From Candidatus Nanopelagicales bacterium (GTDB lineage Bacteria; Actinomycetota; Actinomycetes; S36-B12; GCA-2699445), in contig JAUYJT010000004.1 in the NCBI GenBank assembly GCA_030700225.1, positions 1-41,074 on the forward strand: a DNA stretch of 41,074 nucleotides, given 5' to 3'. The notes below the pieces were generated by a model that saw only the letters and a program-made list of their open reading frames with translations, was not told the origin of the DNA and did not search any database. Below are positions 6,799 to 14,113 of this stretch, in pieces. The position numbers were made by a program, and so were the translations under genes. How positions within the stretch are numbered: position 1 is the first letter of the stretch; the number at the start of each line of letters is the position of its first letter.

Positions 6799-8972
6799 GC
6801 CCTGAACTATTCGGCGGATCTGGCAGCCCGACGTCGGACACCATTCCGCTGGAGGTCGCCGCCGACGCGGCGCTGCGCGAGATCCTGACCCCCTCCGGCA
6901 TGGACGTCATCCAGGCGTCGGGCTCCGACGTCGTGGACGCACTCGTCGTCGCGGCTGCCGCCAGCGGCTTCCACGTGTCGCCGGCCCGCACGGCCCAGGT
7001 CGGTAGGGGCGAACCCACCGATGTGATGGATGCGGCTCGGCGTATCGGAGTGCCGACCCGGGCTGTGGCGCTGAAAGGCCGCTGGTGGCGCAGGGACTCT
7101 GGACCGTACATTGTTCAATGCCTTGATGGGCGGGTAGCCGCCGCCGTCCCGCGGGGGAGATCGTACGTCCTGGTTCTGGACGCGCGAGCTACTCGGCTCG
7201 ATGACGGCATCGCCGCTTCCCTGAGTCCCAGGGCCTGGTCGGTGACCCCGCGGCTACCCGATGAGGCAACAGGACTACGCGAATTGGTCAAAGCGTCGGT
7301 CGGAACGAGCTTCCGATCGGACATTGTCATCGCGCTTGGCGCGGCGGTGTGCACCGCTGTGCTTGGTATCGCCGTGCCGGCCCTGTCGGGGTATGTCGTG
7401 GGCGACTTGGTGGACCGCGGCGCCGGAGCCCGGACCGTGGCGATCGGGCTTCTGCTGGTGATGGTGGCCCTAGCCGCAGCTGGCTTGATCCTGTTGCAAT
7501 CGCTTCTGCTTCAGGGGCTTACGACCCGCTTGAACTCCAGGATGGTCGCTGCCCTACTCGATCGGGTAGTCCGGTTGCCTCTGTCGTTCTTCCGCGCCCA
7601 TAGCGTCGGCGATCTTGTTCAACGCATCCAAGGGCTTGATCAGGTCGGATTCGCGGTTACCACCTCGTTGCTGCGGATCACTTCGGGCTTGCTGTTGGCG
7701 GTGTCCGGGTTCGCAGTGATGTTCGTCGTCAGCCCGGCGCTGGCGTGGATGGTGTGTGCTGCGCTCTTCGCCACCGGGCTTGTGGTCGTCACAATCATGT
7801 ACCGACAGGTGCAAGCGCGGGAGCGCTATGTCGGGCAAGCCCTAGAGCTGTCCGGGACCACGTTGAGCCTGTTCACTGGAATCGCGAAGATCAAAGTCGC
7901 CGGTGCCGAGACGCGGATGCAGGCCTTGTGGACTTTGACCTACGCTCGGCAACAACAGGCCGCCCGGGACGCTGCCCGCGGGGTTCAGAGGCTGTCGTTG
8001 GTGGCCGCACTCGCACCGGTTCTGGTGACGGTTGTGGTAGTTCTGGGATCGATCCGTGCGTCGAACGGACTTCCGCTGGGGGCCTTCACCTCGTTCATCG
8101 CGGCCGCTGGCCAGTCCGCCGGTGCCCTGGCGGCCCTGTTGGGACCCATGAACGTTGTTGTCGGAGCGATCCCGGTTCTCAAGGCGGTCCGGGTGCTTCT
8201 GGCGGCGAGGCCAGAACCCCTTGGGTCGGCTGCCGCGGATCCCGTGCTGGAGGGCGGTGTCGAACTGGCGGAGGTGTCGTTCAAGTACGACGAAACCGGA
8301 CCCGACGTGCTGTCACACGTGTCGCTTCAAGTCGCGCCCGGGGAGTTCGTCGCCATCGCAGGGCCGAGCGGCGCTGGCAAGAGCACGCTGCTGCGAGTCT
8401 TGATCGGCCTTGAAGTGCCCACCTCCGGTGAGGTTCTCTTCGACGGCCGACCACTGGAGCGACTGGGTTCGGATTCGATTCGCCGACAGATCGGCGCGGT
8501 GGCTCAGTCCGCTGAGCTGGCTAGCGGCACGATCCTGGACAACATCATTGGCGCTTCGCCGCTGACCGAATCGGATGCTTGGGCCGCTGCCGAACTAGCC
8601 GGGATTGCCGCGGACATCCGTGCGATGCCGATGGGTATGCGAACCTTTGTCAGCGACGGTGCGGCCACCTTCTCTGGCGGCCAGAAGCAGCGCATCATGC
8701 TGGCTCGTGCGCTCGTTCGCAATCCCAGAATTCTGCTGCTGGACGAGGCAACAAGCGCGTTGGACAATCGAACTCAGGCGGCGGTCGGCGACAGCATGCG
8801 GGCACTTGGCGCCACCCGTATCGTCGTCGCCCATCGACTGACAACGATCCGCGACGCTGACCGGATCTATGTGGTGGACGGCGGCCGGATCGTTGAGCAT
8901 GGCTCCTACGAAGAACTGATGCGACGCCGGGGTGTGTTCTTCGCGCTTGCCGCCCGGCAGCTGAGTGCCTAG
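6795..8972 (+). CDS. Second NHLM-type bacteriocin ABC transporter, degenerate N-terminal domain
   Basis: A 725-residue ABC exporter starting with GTG that overlaps the previous stop by 4 bp. The N-terminal 150 residues resemble the non-catalytic C39-like domain of NHLM system ATPase/permeases (WWRRDSGPYIVQC, then VAAAVPRGRSYVLVLD). No Cys-His pair is placed for catalysis. Transmembrane segments lie between about 175 and 450. The nucleotide-binding domain has Walker A GPSGAGKST (about 523), SGGQKQR and LLLDEATSALD. With the C39 exporter it probably forms a heterodimer, the usual NHLM arrangement, in which only one half is a protease. It is the last gene of the compact operon. Confidence 0.9.
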   Translation: MSPELFGGSGSPTSDTIPLEVAADAALREILTPSGMDVIQASGSDVVDALVVAAAASGFHVSPARTAQVGRGEPTDVMDAARRIGVPTRAVALKGRWWRRDSGPYIVQCLDGRVAAAVPRGRSYVLVLDARATRLDDGIAASLSPRAWSVTPRLPDEATGLRELVKASVGTSFRSDIVIALGAAVCTAVLGIAVPALSGYVVGDLVDRGAGARTVAIGLLLVMVALAAAGLILLQSLLLQGLTTRLNSRMVAALLDRVVRLPLSFFRAHSVGDLVQRIQGLDQVGFAVTTSLLRITSGLLLAVSGFAVMFVVSPALAWMVCAALFATGLVVVTIMYRQVQARERYVGQALELSGTTLSLFTGIAKIKVAGAETRMQALWTLTYARQQQAARDAARGVQRLSLVAALAPVLVTVVVVLGSIRASNGLPLGAFTSFIAAAGQSAGALAALLGPMNVVVGAIPVLKAVRVLLAARPEPLGSAAADPVLEGGVELAEVSFKYDETGPDVLSHVSLQVAPGEFVAIAGPSGAGKSTLLRVLIGLEVPTSGEVLFDGRPLERLGSDSIRRQIGAVAQSAELASGTILDNIIGASPLTESDAWAAAELAGIAADIRAMPMGMRTFVSDGAATFSGGQKQRIMLARALVRNPRILLLDEATSALDNRTQAAVGDSMRALGATRIVVAHRLTTIRDADRIYVVDGGRIVEHGSYEELMRRRGVFFALAARQLSA

Positions 8973-9102
8973 CCGGGCCTGCTGCCCCTCGGACACACCG
9001 CGCCTTCCGGACCCTGTTCCGGTGATCACCACGTGCCCGAATGGCAACCACGGGCGTTCCCGGGCACACTGCTCGCAGGACGCCTGACGAATGGAGGCCA
9101 CC

Positions 9103-9816
9103 ATGAACAGAAAACGCACCGCGATCGCGGCAGTCGCCGTCGGCATCACCCTGCTACTGGGCGCGTGCTCCAACTCGGAAAGCACCACGCCGACCCCCGA
9201 AGACACGAGCCGCGACATAGGCGCCTCACCGGGCACCCAGTCCGAAACCTACCGCAACTGCGAGGGCATCATGCCGGCACCCGGCGTCGACCTGTCCAAC
9301 TGCGACCTAGCCGGGGTGTACTACCTGGCACGCGCGGACCTGAGCATGGCGAAACTGGACAGGGCGAACCTGAAAGGGACATTACTGTCCGCGACGATCC
9401 TGTACAAGGCGGACCTGAGCGATGCGTTCCTGGAGGGGGCGAACCTGAGCTGGGCGGACCTGGAGGGGGCGGACCTGCCGAAGGCGAACCTGGGCAAGGC
9501 GAATCTGTTTAAGGCGGACCTGACGAAGGCGAACCTGAGCTGGGCGGACCTGGAGGGGGCGGACCTGACCCAGGCGAAACTGGGCAAGGCGAACCTGATG
9601 AAGGCGAACCTGCCGAAGGCGAACCTGCCGAAGGCGGACCTGAGCGATGCGTTCCTGGAGGGGGCGAACCTGAGCGACGCGGACCTGACGAAGGCGAACC
9701 TGACCGGGGCGAACCTGACCGGGGCGGACCTGACCGGGGCGGACCTGACCGGGGCAATTTGGATCGATCGTCGGAGTTGCGATCGAGGCTCGATAGGGAA
9801 GTGCGTATTGCGGTGA
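9103..9816 (+). CDS. Pentapeptide-repeat lipoprotein, possible immunity factor
   Basis: A 237-residue protein. ATG at 9103 is chosen over the in-frame ATG at 9091 because GGAGG at 9093-9097 is a good ribosome site and a signal peptide follows directly. The signal peptide ends in lipobox LLLGAC (Cys22), so a lipid-anchored surface protein is predicted. A Ser/Thr/Pro-rich linker runs to about residue 50. From about 65 to 217 the chain is almost all pentapeptide repeats A(D/N)LXX, which fold as a right-handed quadrilateral beta-helix. Cys pairs flank the helix at both ends. Cytoplasmic pentapeptide proteins protect DNA gyrase from some peptide antibiotics; this one is extracytoplasmic, so that mechanism is unlikely. 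Position 130 bp after the exporter suggests a role with the RiPP, for example immunity (inference). Confidence 0.85.
   Translation: MNRKRTAIAAVAVGITLLLGACSNSESTTPTPEDTSRDIGASPGTQSETYRNCEGIMPAPGVDLSNCDLAGVYYLARADLSMAKLDRANLKGTLLSATILYKADLSDAFLEGANLSWADLEGADLPKANLGKANLFKADLTKANLSWADLEGADLTQAKLGKANLMKANLPKANLPKADLSDAFLEGANLSDADLTKANLTGANLTGADLTGADLTGAIWIDRRSCDRGSIGKCVLR
9410..9760 (+). repeat. Internal DNA repeats in the pentapeptide-repeat gene
   Basis: The segment is built of 15-bp modules (variants of gcgaacctgnnnnnggcg) encoding A(N/D)LXX. Larger blocks also recur: the module run encoding SWADLEGADL appears twice, and that encoding LSDAFLEGANLS appears twice. Such repeats allow slippage or recombination, so repeat number may vary between strains. 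Confidence 0.8.
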
Positions 9817-10221
9817 CTAGTCTAAGCGCGCCTCGCTGATCTTTGGGTGGCTACCGACTCGGTGACCCCGGGATGAACAACGGGGCATCCGACATCCACG
9901 ACAGCCGCGCGGCAGCTGATGCCCCGACACCGGACACCCGTATTCCAAGATCACCTCACGATTGCGACACGTGGATCACATTCAATGGTCGATGCGGGAT
10001 TCAACCGGATCCTCGGCGTTGTATCTGCAGGCTGTGAAACTGTGAGCAGGTTGCCCGCGGATCCTGCACGCCGGGCGGCGGCCGGGCGTGGATCGGACGA
10101 ATCGGACATACCGGGCGCAGCGGCTCACGGCGGAGCGGCGCGCTGCGACGTCGCACACTCCTGGCGCCCGCCTGTGCCCCGAACGAGGCTGTTCGCGGGC
10201 TACGGTGGCGGGGGAGGTCAG
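9817..10221. other. 405-bp stretch with no supported gene
   Basis: No convincing coding sequence is seen. The frame of the downstream esterase is open upstream, but the protein would gain an unconserved Arg/Ala-rich extension, and the ribosome site at 10210-10217 argues against it. An inverted repeat ggggcatc (9882-9889) / gatgcccc (9918-9925) could form a hairpin after the lipoprotein gene. The promoter of the esterase should also lie here but is not recognisable. Confidence 0.5.
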
Positions 10222-11247
10222 ATGGAACTCGGCGGTACCCACATGATCTACCGGCGTAGCGGCAAGGGAGATCTGCCGCATCAGCGGGCGGCGCAGAACG
10301 CTGCTGGTTGGGTGGGCGATCGCTTCTTCCGAGCGATCGCCAGGGCTGGTCGCCTTCACCCCCAGGCCGACCCGTCGCTGCACGGTGTGGAGGTCATCCA
10401 TGACCTTAGCTACGCGCCCCCCGGGGACCGGGAGAACTCACGGGCCCACCGGCTCGACGTCTATCGGCCAACCGGCGCGGGCGAGGGGATGCCGACCGTG
10501 CTGTACATACACGGGGGCGCGTTCCACTCGTTGTCGAAAGACACGCACTGGATCATGGGCCTTGCCTACGCGCGCCAGGGCTACCTCGTCTTCGTGATCA
10601 ACTACCGGGTGGCGCCCAGGCACAAGTTCCCGGCGGCTGCCCAAGACGTGGCGCGGGCATTCACTTGGACGGTCGAGCACGCGGCCGACTTCGGCGGGGA
10701 TCCCCGGCGGGTCGTCGTCGCTGGCGAGTCCGCGGGGGCCAACTTGGCCGCTTCGCTGACGGTCATGGCGTGCTTCGACCGGCCTGAGCCCTGGGCGGCT
10801 GACGTATCGGCCACCGGAGTGACGCCGACCGCCTGCCTGCCAGCGTGCGGCCTGCTTCAGGTGTCAGACACCGAGCGGTTCACGCGGAGGCGCAGTCTGC
10901 CGGGGTTCATTCGCAACCAGATCGTCAGGTGCGAGGCTGGCTACCTGCACGGTGCGCGCCTCGGATCCGGTGGCGTTGACCTGGCAGATCCGTTGCTTGT
11001 GCTGGAGTCGAACGAAGTCCCGACTCGCCCGCTGCCCCCGTTCTTCGCGCTGGTGGGTACCCGCGACCCTCTCCTGGATGACACGCGCCGACTCGAGGCA
11101 GCCCTTCGTGCTCGCGGCGCCGACGTCGAAGCGAAGTACTACCCTGGCGGCCTGCACGGCTTTCACGCTGTGCCGATGTTGCGTAACGCTCGGCGATCGT
11201 GGAGAGACCAGTTCGCGTTCCTCGACCGGGTCTTGGCGCGCACCTGA
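10222..11247 (+). CDS. Alpha/beta-hydrolase, hormone-sensitive-lipase family esterase
   Basis: A 341-residue esterase. ATG at 10222 has a strong ribosome site (GGGGGAGG at 10210-10217). Family IV (HSL) motifs are clear: oxyanion HGGAFH (in YIHGGAFHS), nucleophile elbow GESAGAN with the catalytic Ser, Asp in VGTRDPLLDD, and His in GGLHGFHAVP. It would hydrolyse a small carboxylic ester; the substrate is unknown. No signal peptide is visible, so it is probably cytoplasmic. It lies downstream of the RiPP locus but 400 bp away, so a link is unproven. The TGA stop lies inside a repeated hairpin element (from 11246), and a 28-bp piece of the 3' coding region (11123-11150) recurs at 13648-13675. Confidence 0.88.
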   Translation: MELGGTHMIYRRSGKGDLPHQRAAQNAAGWVGDRFFRAIARAGRLHPQADPSLHGVEVIHDLSYAPPGDRENSRAHRLDVYRPTGAGEGMPTVLYIHGGAFHSLSKDTHWIMGLAYARQGYLVFVINYRVAPRHKFPAAAQDVARAFTWTVEHAADFGGDPRRVVVAGESAGANLAASLTVMACFDRPEPWAADVSATGVTPTACLPACGLLQVSDTERFTRRRSLPGFIRNQIVRCEAGYLHGARLGSGGVDLADPLLVLESNEVPTRPLPPFFALVGTRDPLLDDTRRLEAALRARGADVEAKYYPGGLHGFHAVPMLRNARRSWRDQFAFLDRVLART

Positions 11248-11334
11248 TGCAAATCCTCTGTTGATCAAGCTCGTTCGCGATCTTCCCCGCTCACGTGATC
11301 GCGAATGTCCAAGGTCAACAGAGGATATGCATCA
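11246..11334 (+). repeat. Dispersed hairpin repeat, copy 1 (REP/MITE-like)
   Basis: The core of 70 nt (11255-11324) is bounded by CCTCTGTTGA and TCAACAGAGG, extended outward by gatgcaaat / atatgcatc (imperfect). An inner stem pairs TTCGCGATC (11274-11282) with GATCGCGAA (11297-11305). A second copy with the same core length occurs at 40937-41006. The two copies differ at stem positions in matching pairs, so the fold is preserved. It starts at the esterase stop codon and could act as its terminator. It may be a repetitive extragenic palindrome or small transposon-derived element. Confidence 0.75.
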
Positions 11335-11630
11335 TCTGGGCCGGCGCACACCGAGGCTCGGACCGACCACCTGCGTGGAAGGGATCCCAGAAGCTGACCA
11401 CTCACGATCTGCGGATCGAAGCTTGGTTCCGGGCATGCGCGCGACCCAGGTGAACTTCGACTCGAATTCAGCGATGGCAGCGTGATCGATGCCGGACCGA
11501 GCCACAGGCATGAAGCCGGGACGTCCCCGCCGACTAGCGAGTCGCCCGTAAGCTTATCCAGCGGAGCGTTCGTAACTTTCGCAACTGCGTTACAGTGAAA
11601 GGGCAAGGACATGCGAGGCAAGGAGGAGCC
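11335..11630. other. 296-bp intergenic region with promoter of the HTH/PIN operon at its right end
   Basis: No gene is supported from 11335 to about 11560. Near the right end, GTAAC (11572-11576) and GTTAC (11588-11592) form an inverted repeat around a TACAGT (11591-11596) that could be a -10 box, with a weak TTCGTA upstream. The ribosome site AGGAGGAG (11621-11628) precedes the ATG at 11631. The inverted repeat may be an operator for the HTH protein, as autoregulation is usual in toxin-antitoxin operons. Confidence 0.4.
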
Positions 11631-12134
11631 ATGAACGCGACCGACGCAGAGGTCGTTAGTCCTGCGCCCGCTGACGCTGACGAACTGGCCAAGGTTCTCA
11701 GCTTCATGGAGGCGCACGAGGCGCGTCACGGCACATCGCCTGAGTCGGCGTTCTACCTGACCGGCTCCGGCGAGCACGATCGTGTGGAACTCACCAAGCA
11801 GCTTCACGCCATCCTCAAGCAGGTCGTTCAGGCTCTGAGTCACGGCCAATCGGTCAGCATCCTGACCCGCGATCAGGAGATCTCCACTCAGCAGGCCGCG
11901 GAGATCCTCGGCCTGAGCCGCCCCACCGTCGTGCGCCTGATTAGCGAAGGTGAACTCGCGGCCCATGTGCCAGGAACGGTGCGCCGCAAGCTTCGGCTGG
12001 CCGACGTGCTCGCCTACCGTGAGGGACTGCGCGCCCGGCGCAACCGCTTCATCGCCGAGGGTTCGGCGGAGTACGACGACGTCGAAGACGACGACGTAAC
12101 CTCGCTACTCGCCGAGGCCCGTCGCAATCGCTGA
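11631..12134 (+). CDS. HTH (excisionase-like) DNA-binding protein, probable antitoxin
   Basis: A 167-residue protein with a strong ribosome site. Residues about 82-135 form an excisionase-type winged HTH: ISTQQAAEILGLSRPTVVRLISEGEL followed by VPGTVRRKLRLADVLAYRE. The N-terminal 80 residues are predicted mainly helical. The C-terminus is very acidic (EYDDVEDDDVTS), a form often seen in antitoxins that mask a nuclease. The next gene is a PIN-domain protein 28 bp downstream. This HTH-PIN pairing is a known toxin-antitoxin layout. It probably neutralises the PIN protein and represses the operon; both roles are inferred from context. Confidence 0.75.
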   Translation: MNATDAEVVSPAPADADELAKVLSFMEAHEARHGTSPESAFYLTGSGEHDRVELTKQLHAILKQVVQALSHGQSVSILTRDQEISTQQAAEILGLSRPTVVRLISEGELAAHVPGTVRRKLRLADVLAYREGLRARRNRFIAEGSAEYDDVEDDDVTSLLAEARRNR

Positions 12135-12162
12135 GGTTCGCGGGCTCTGGCAAACTCGTCAC

Positions 12163-12627
12163 GTGTACCGCGCCGTCCTCGACACCTGTGCCCTGGTGCC
12201 GGGGCTTCAGCGGAACTTCCTGCTCCAGCTCGCAGATGAGGACGCCTTCGCTCCGCTCTGGGGGTCGGGAATCCTCTCCGAACTGGACTACGTCCTTGCG
12301 CGCCTCGATCCCAAGCGCGGCCGCGAGGGTAGCGAGGAGCGAAGGCGCCATCTCTTCGAGCAGATGAGTCAGGCTTTTCCCGGCGCTGAGATCAACGCCC
12401 CGAAGGATCGCGACTACGACTACGGGCAGAGCGACGCGGACGACGGGCACGTTGCCCACGCCGCCATCATCGGGAAGGCCGACGCGATCGTCACTGACGA
12501 CACACGAGCGGGGTTCAGATCCTCCTCTGTCCTGATCGACGCGGGGATCGCTATCCTCTGCCCGCACCAGTTCGCCGCGAACACCGTCGCCGAGATCCTC
12601 GAGCGCGAACTGTTGAGGGGCCCGTGA
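12163..12627 (+). CDS. PIN-domain protein, probable toxin ribonuclease
   Basis: A 154-residue PIN-domain protein with a GTG start. Acidic active-site residues are in VLDTCAL (Asp near residue 6), SELDYVL (Glu/Asp near 42), DADDGHVAHAA (about 91) and IVTDDTRAGF (about 108). PIN toxins cleave RNA using Mg2+. It follows the HTH gene by 28 bp, and its stop overlaps the GTG of the next gene, so the three are one operon. Length is normal and nothing appears broken. Confidence 0.78.
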   Translation: MYRAVLDTCALVPGLQRNFLLQLADEDAFAPLWGSGILSELDYVLARLDPKRGREGSEERRRHLFEQMSQAFPGAEINAPKDRDYDYGQSDADDGHVAHAAIIGKADAIVTDDTRAGFRSSSVLIDAGIAILCPHQFAANTVAEILERELLRGP

Positions 12628-13079
12628 CTGATCTGGCCGATGCAGTCCTCCCGCTCCTCAGGACACGTGCTGATCTCCACCGCTGGCGTGCCTCGAACGA
12701 GCATGGCCGCCAGATGCACGAGGCCGTCGACATCCTCGACGAAGCGATTCCGACAACCGACCCGGCCGAGGTCTACCCCGTCACGCACAAGGCCCTTGCT
12801 TCCGCGATCAAGGTCATCACCCGTGCCGACGACTCCAGCGGGATCATTGGCGACGCCTGCCACCGCCTGCTCGACCTCCACCCGAAGGCTGCGGTGGCCG
12901 CCCAGGTCCCGGCTAGCAAACTGATCGTCTGGATGATGAAGTTGCGGTTCGCGACGGCAAGGGCCCATTCGACGCCATCGGGTGCGAGGACACCGAGCTT
13001 GGAGAGTGGGTTGGCGGCCTCGCGTTCCATCAGAGGAGCACCGCCTCTCGGCGGATGTCATCATCGATCCGCGGCTTGA
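12624..13079 (+). pseudogene. Truncated third gene of the HTH/PIN operon
   Basis: A GTG at 12624 overlaps the PIN stop. Residues 1 to about 105 (MTDLADAVLPLL... to KLIVWMMKL) look like a normal helical protein with typical actinobacterial codon use; I do not recognise the family. From about position 12935 the reading frame enters DNA that is antisense to the stub of the HEPN-like gene on the other strand, and the residues become low-complexity (RFATARAHSTPSGARTP). The true C-terminus has therefore probably been lost in a deletion or rearrangement. The N-terminal part may still be translated. Confidence 0.5.
12932..13030 (-). pseudogene. 5' stub of a HEPN/DUF86-like toxin gene
   Basis: ATG at 13030 overlaps the TGA of the HTH-nucleotidyltransferase gene (TGATG). 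The first 33 residues read MEREAANPLSKLG... ending VANRNFII. RNFII followed by His would be the R-x4-H catalytic motif of HEPN toxins, but here the next residue is Gln and the frame then runs antisense through the truncated plus-strand gene. The His and everything after it are missing. MNT (nucleotidyltransferase) and HEPN genes are classically paired as antitoxin and toxin, so this is probably the remnant of the toxin. The family call rests on one short motif and context. Confidence 0.45.
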
Positions 13080-13503
13080 GTCCGCCGTACTCGACAAGGT
13101 CGACCTCGCGCCCGAGGACCTGCTCGATGAGACGCTTGAACCGAATGAACCCAAACGAGGATGTCCCCTCGGGCGCCTCGACGATGAGGTCGATGTCGGA
13201 GTCTCGTCGGGCTTGGCGGCGTGCGACGGACCCGAACGCAGCGAGCCTGGTGTAGCCGTGATCGGCGGCGAGAGCCTTGAGGATGGGCGCTGCCGCTTCG
13301 AGCAGGACCTCGGGGTGGAGGTCGTCGAGCTGGGGGGCGAACTTGAGCTGCTGACTGACCGCAGGCTGGCTGATGCCGAGCGCGTCGGCGATCTGGCGCT
13401 GGCTCATGCCCGTTGCGACCATCGCGCGCAGCGCCAGTACGCGTCGCAGCCGCGCGACTTCTTCGCCGCGTCGGGCGTCGCGGTACTCCGCAGAGAGTGA
13501 CAT
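13030..13503 (-). CDS. HTH-nucleotidyltransferase (MNT) fusion, probable antitoxin
   Basis: A 157-residue protein, ATG at 13503. Residues 30-55 form a helix-turn-helix (MSQRQIADALGISQPAVSQQL). Residues 85-157 form a minimal nucleotidyltransferase: GS at 91-92 and DSDID at 101-105 match the GS...DxD metal-binding pattern. Minimal nucleotidyltransferases act as antitoxins by AMPylating HEPN toxins. The adjoining downstream gene is a broken HEPN-like stub, so this antitoxin appears orphaned. The palindrome ATAAGA-CGA-TCTTAT overlaps the start codon and probably allows autorepression through the HTH. It is convergent with the truncated gene at 12624. Confidence 0.75.
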   Translation of the reverse strand: MSLSAEYRDARRGEEVARLRRVLALRAMVATGMSQRQIADALGISQPAVSQQLKFAPQLDDLHPEVLLEAAAPILKALAADHGYTRLAAFGSVARRQARRDSDIDLIVEAPEGTSSFGFIRFKRLIEQVLGREVDLVEYGGLKPRIDDDIRREAVLL

Positions 13504-13516
13504 AAGACGATCTTAT
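13502..13516. promoter_or_regulatory. Palindromic operator overlapping the MNT antitoxin start
   Basis: A perfect 6-3-6 inverted repeat, ATAAGA-CGA-TCTTAT, includes the AT of the ATG start codon. Binding there would block both transcription and access to the translation start. The HTH of the encoded protein is the natural candidate to bind it. Confidence 0.45.
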
Positions 13517-13647
13517 CAGCACGAGGGCTGCTGACGTGTGAGGCAGGCGCAGCTCAGGGCTGGCGTCGCCGGAAGCGCAGGCATGTCGCGGCCGCGGCAC
13601 CAGACGTCCCGTGCCGCCAGACCGAGGCACGGGAGGTGCGGGTGGAT

Positions 13648-13675
13648 ACGTCGAAGCGAAGTACTACCTTGGCGG
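13648..13675 (+). repeat. 28-bp remnant identical (27/28) to part of the esterase gene
   Basis: This segment matches 11123-11150 in the esterase 3' coding region at 27 of 28 positions, in the same orientation, with no similarity on either side. It lies in a 190-bp stretch (13504-13693) that otherwise has no recognisable gene. Either a decayed esterase paralogue once lay here or the repeat marks the ends of a rearranged segment. Confidence 0.7.
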
Positions 13676-13693
13676 TCCGGCAGCAGATCGGCA

Positions 13694-14113
13694 TCAGTCT
13701 TTCGCGCTCCCGGCCCTCAGGGCCACGACGCTCAGTCCGTTGATGCCTGAGAAGTCGTCAGGGTTCGCGGTGTAGACAGGCATGCTGTTGGCGATCGCGA
13801 TAGCAGCGATGAGTGCGTCGTAGGCCCTGGCTTTGTGCATGCGCCCAGAGCGGCGCAGCGCGGAAGCCACTTGACCGAAAACGCGTGCGGCGGGAGCGTC
13901 GAACGGCAGCGGGTCGAAATCCGACTCGGCTTGTTGGAGGACGCTCTGCCGCCGGGCTCGCTCCGCGGCATCGTCGGTGACCAGCGGTCCGGCCGACAGC
14001 TCCGCGAGTGTGATAGTCGTGATCAGTGGCGTCTCAGGTAGAGCTGACGCGTCGCTCAGCGTCGGGAGAGCGATGATCGCGGACGTGTCAAGAATGCCGA
14101 CGGAGGCACTCAT
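13694..14113 (-). CDS. vapC: VapC-type PIN-domain toxin
   Basis: A 139-residue PIN-domain ribonuclease. Conserved acidic residues are in ILDTSAII (Asp near 9), LAELSAG (Glu near 38), RAYDALIAAIA (Asp near 99) and YTANPDDF (Asp near 118). Its start overlaps the stop of the antitoxin gene by 4 bp (ATGA), so translation is coupled. It would cleave tRNA or other RNA when not neutralised by the upstream Phd/VapB-like partner. Length is normal and the active site complete, so the pair looks functional. Confidence 0.85.
   Translation of the reverse strand: MSASVGILDTSAIIALPTLSDASALPETPLITTITLAELSAGPLVTDDAAERARRQSVLQQAESDFDPLPFDAPAARVFGQVASALRRSGRMHKARAYDALIAAIAIANSMPVYTANPDDFSGINGLSVVALRAGSAKD

Noticed and set aside
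9321-9757. Minus-strand repeat-rich frames opposite the pentapeptide gene
   Set aside because: They are mirror products of the 15-bp repeats; the plus-strand frame has signal peptide, lipobox and family repeats.
9919-10221. N-terminal extension of the esterase from 9919
   Set aside because: The extension is Arg/Ala-rich with no family similarity. A strong ribosome site precedes the ATG at 10222.
11255-11324. Integron attC site or CRISPR repeat
   Set aside because: No conserved core sites (RYYYAAC/GTTRRRY), no integrase and no regular repeat-spacer array; only two distant copies exist in the window.
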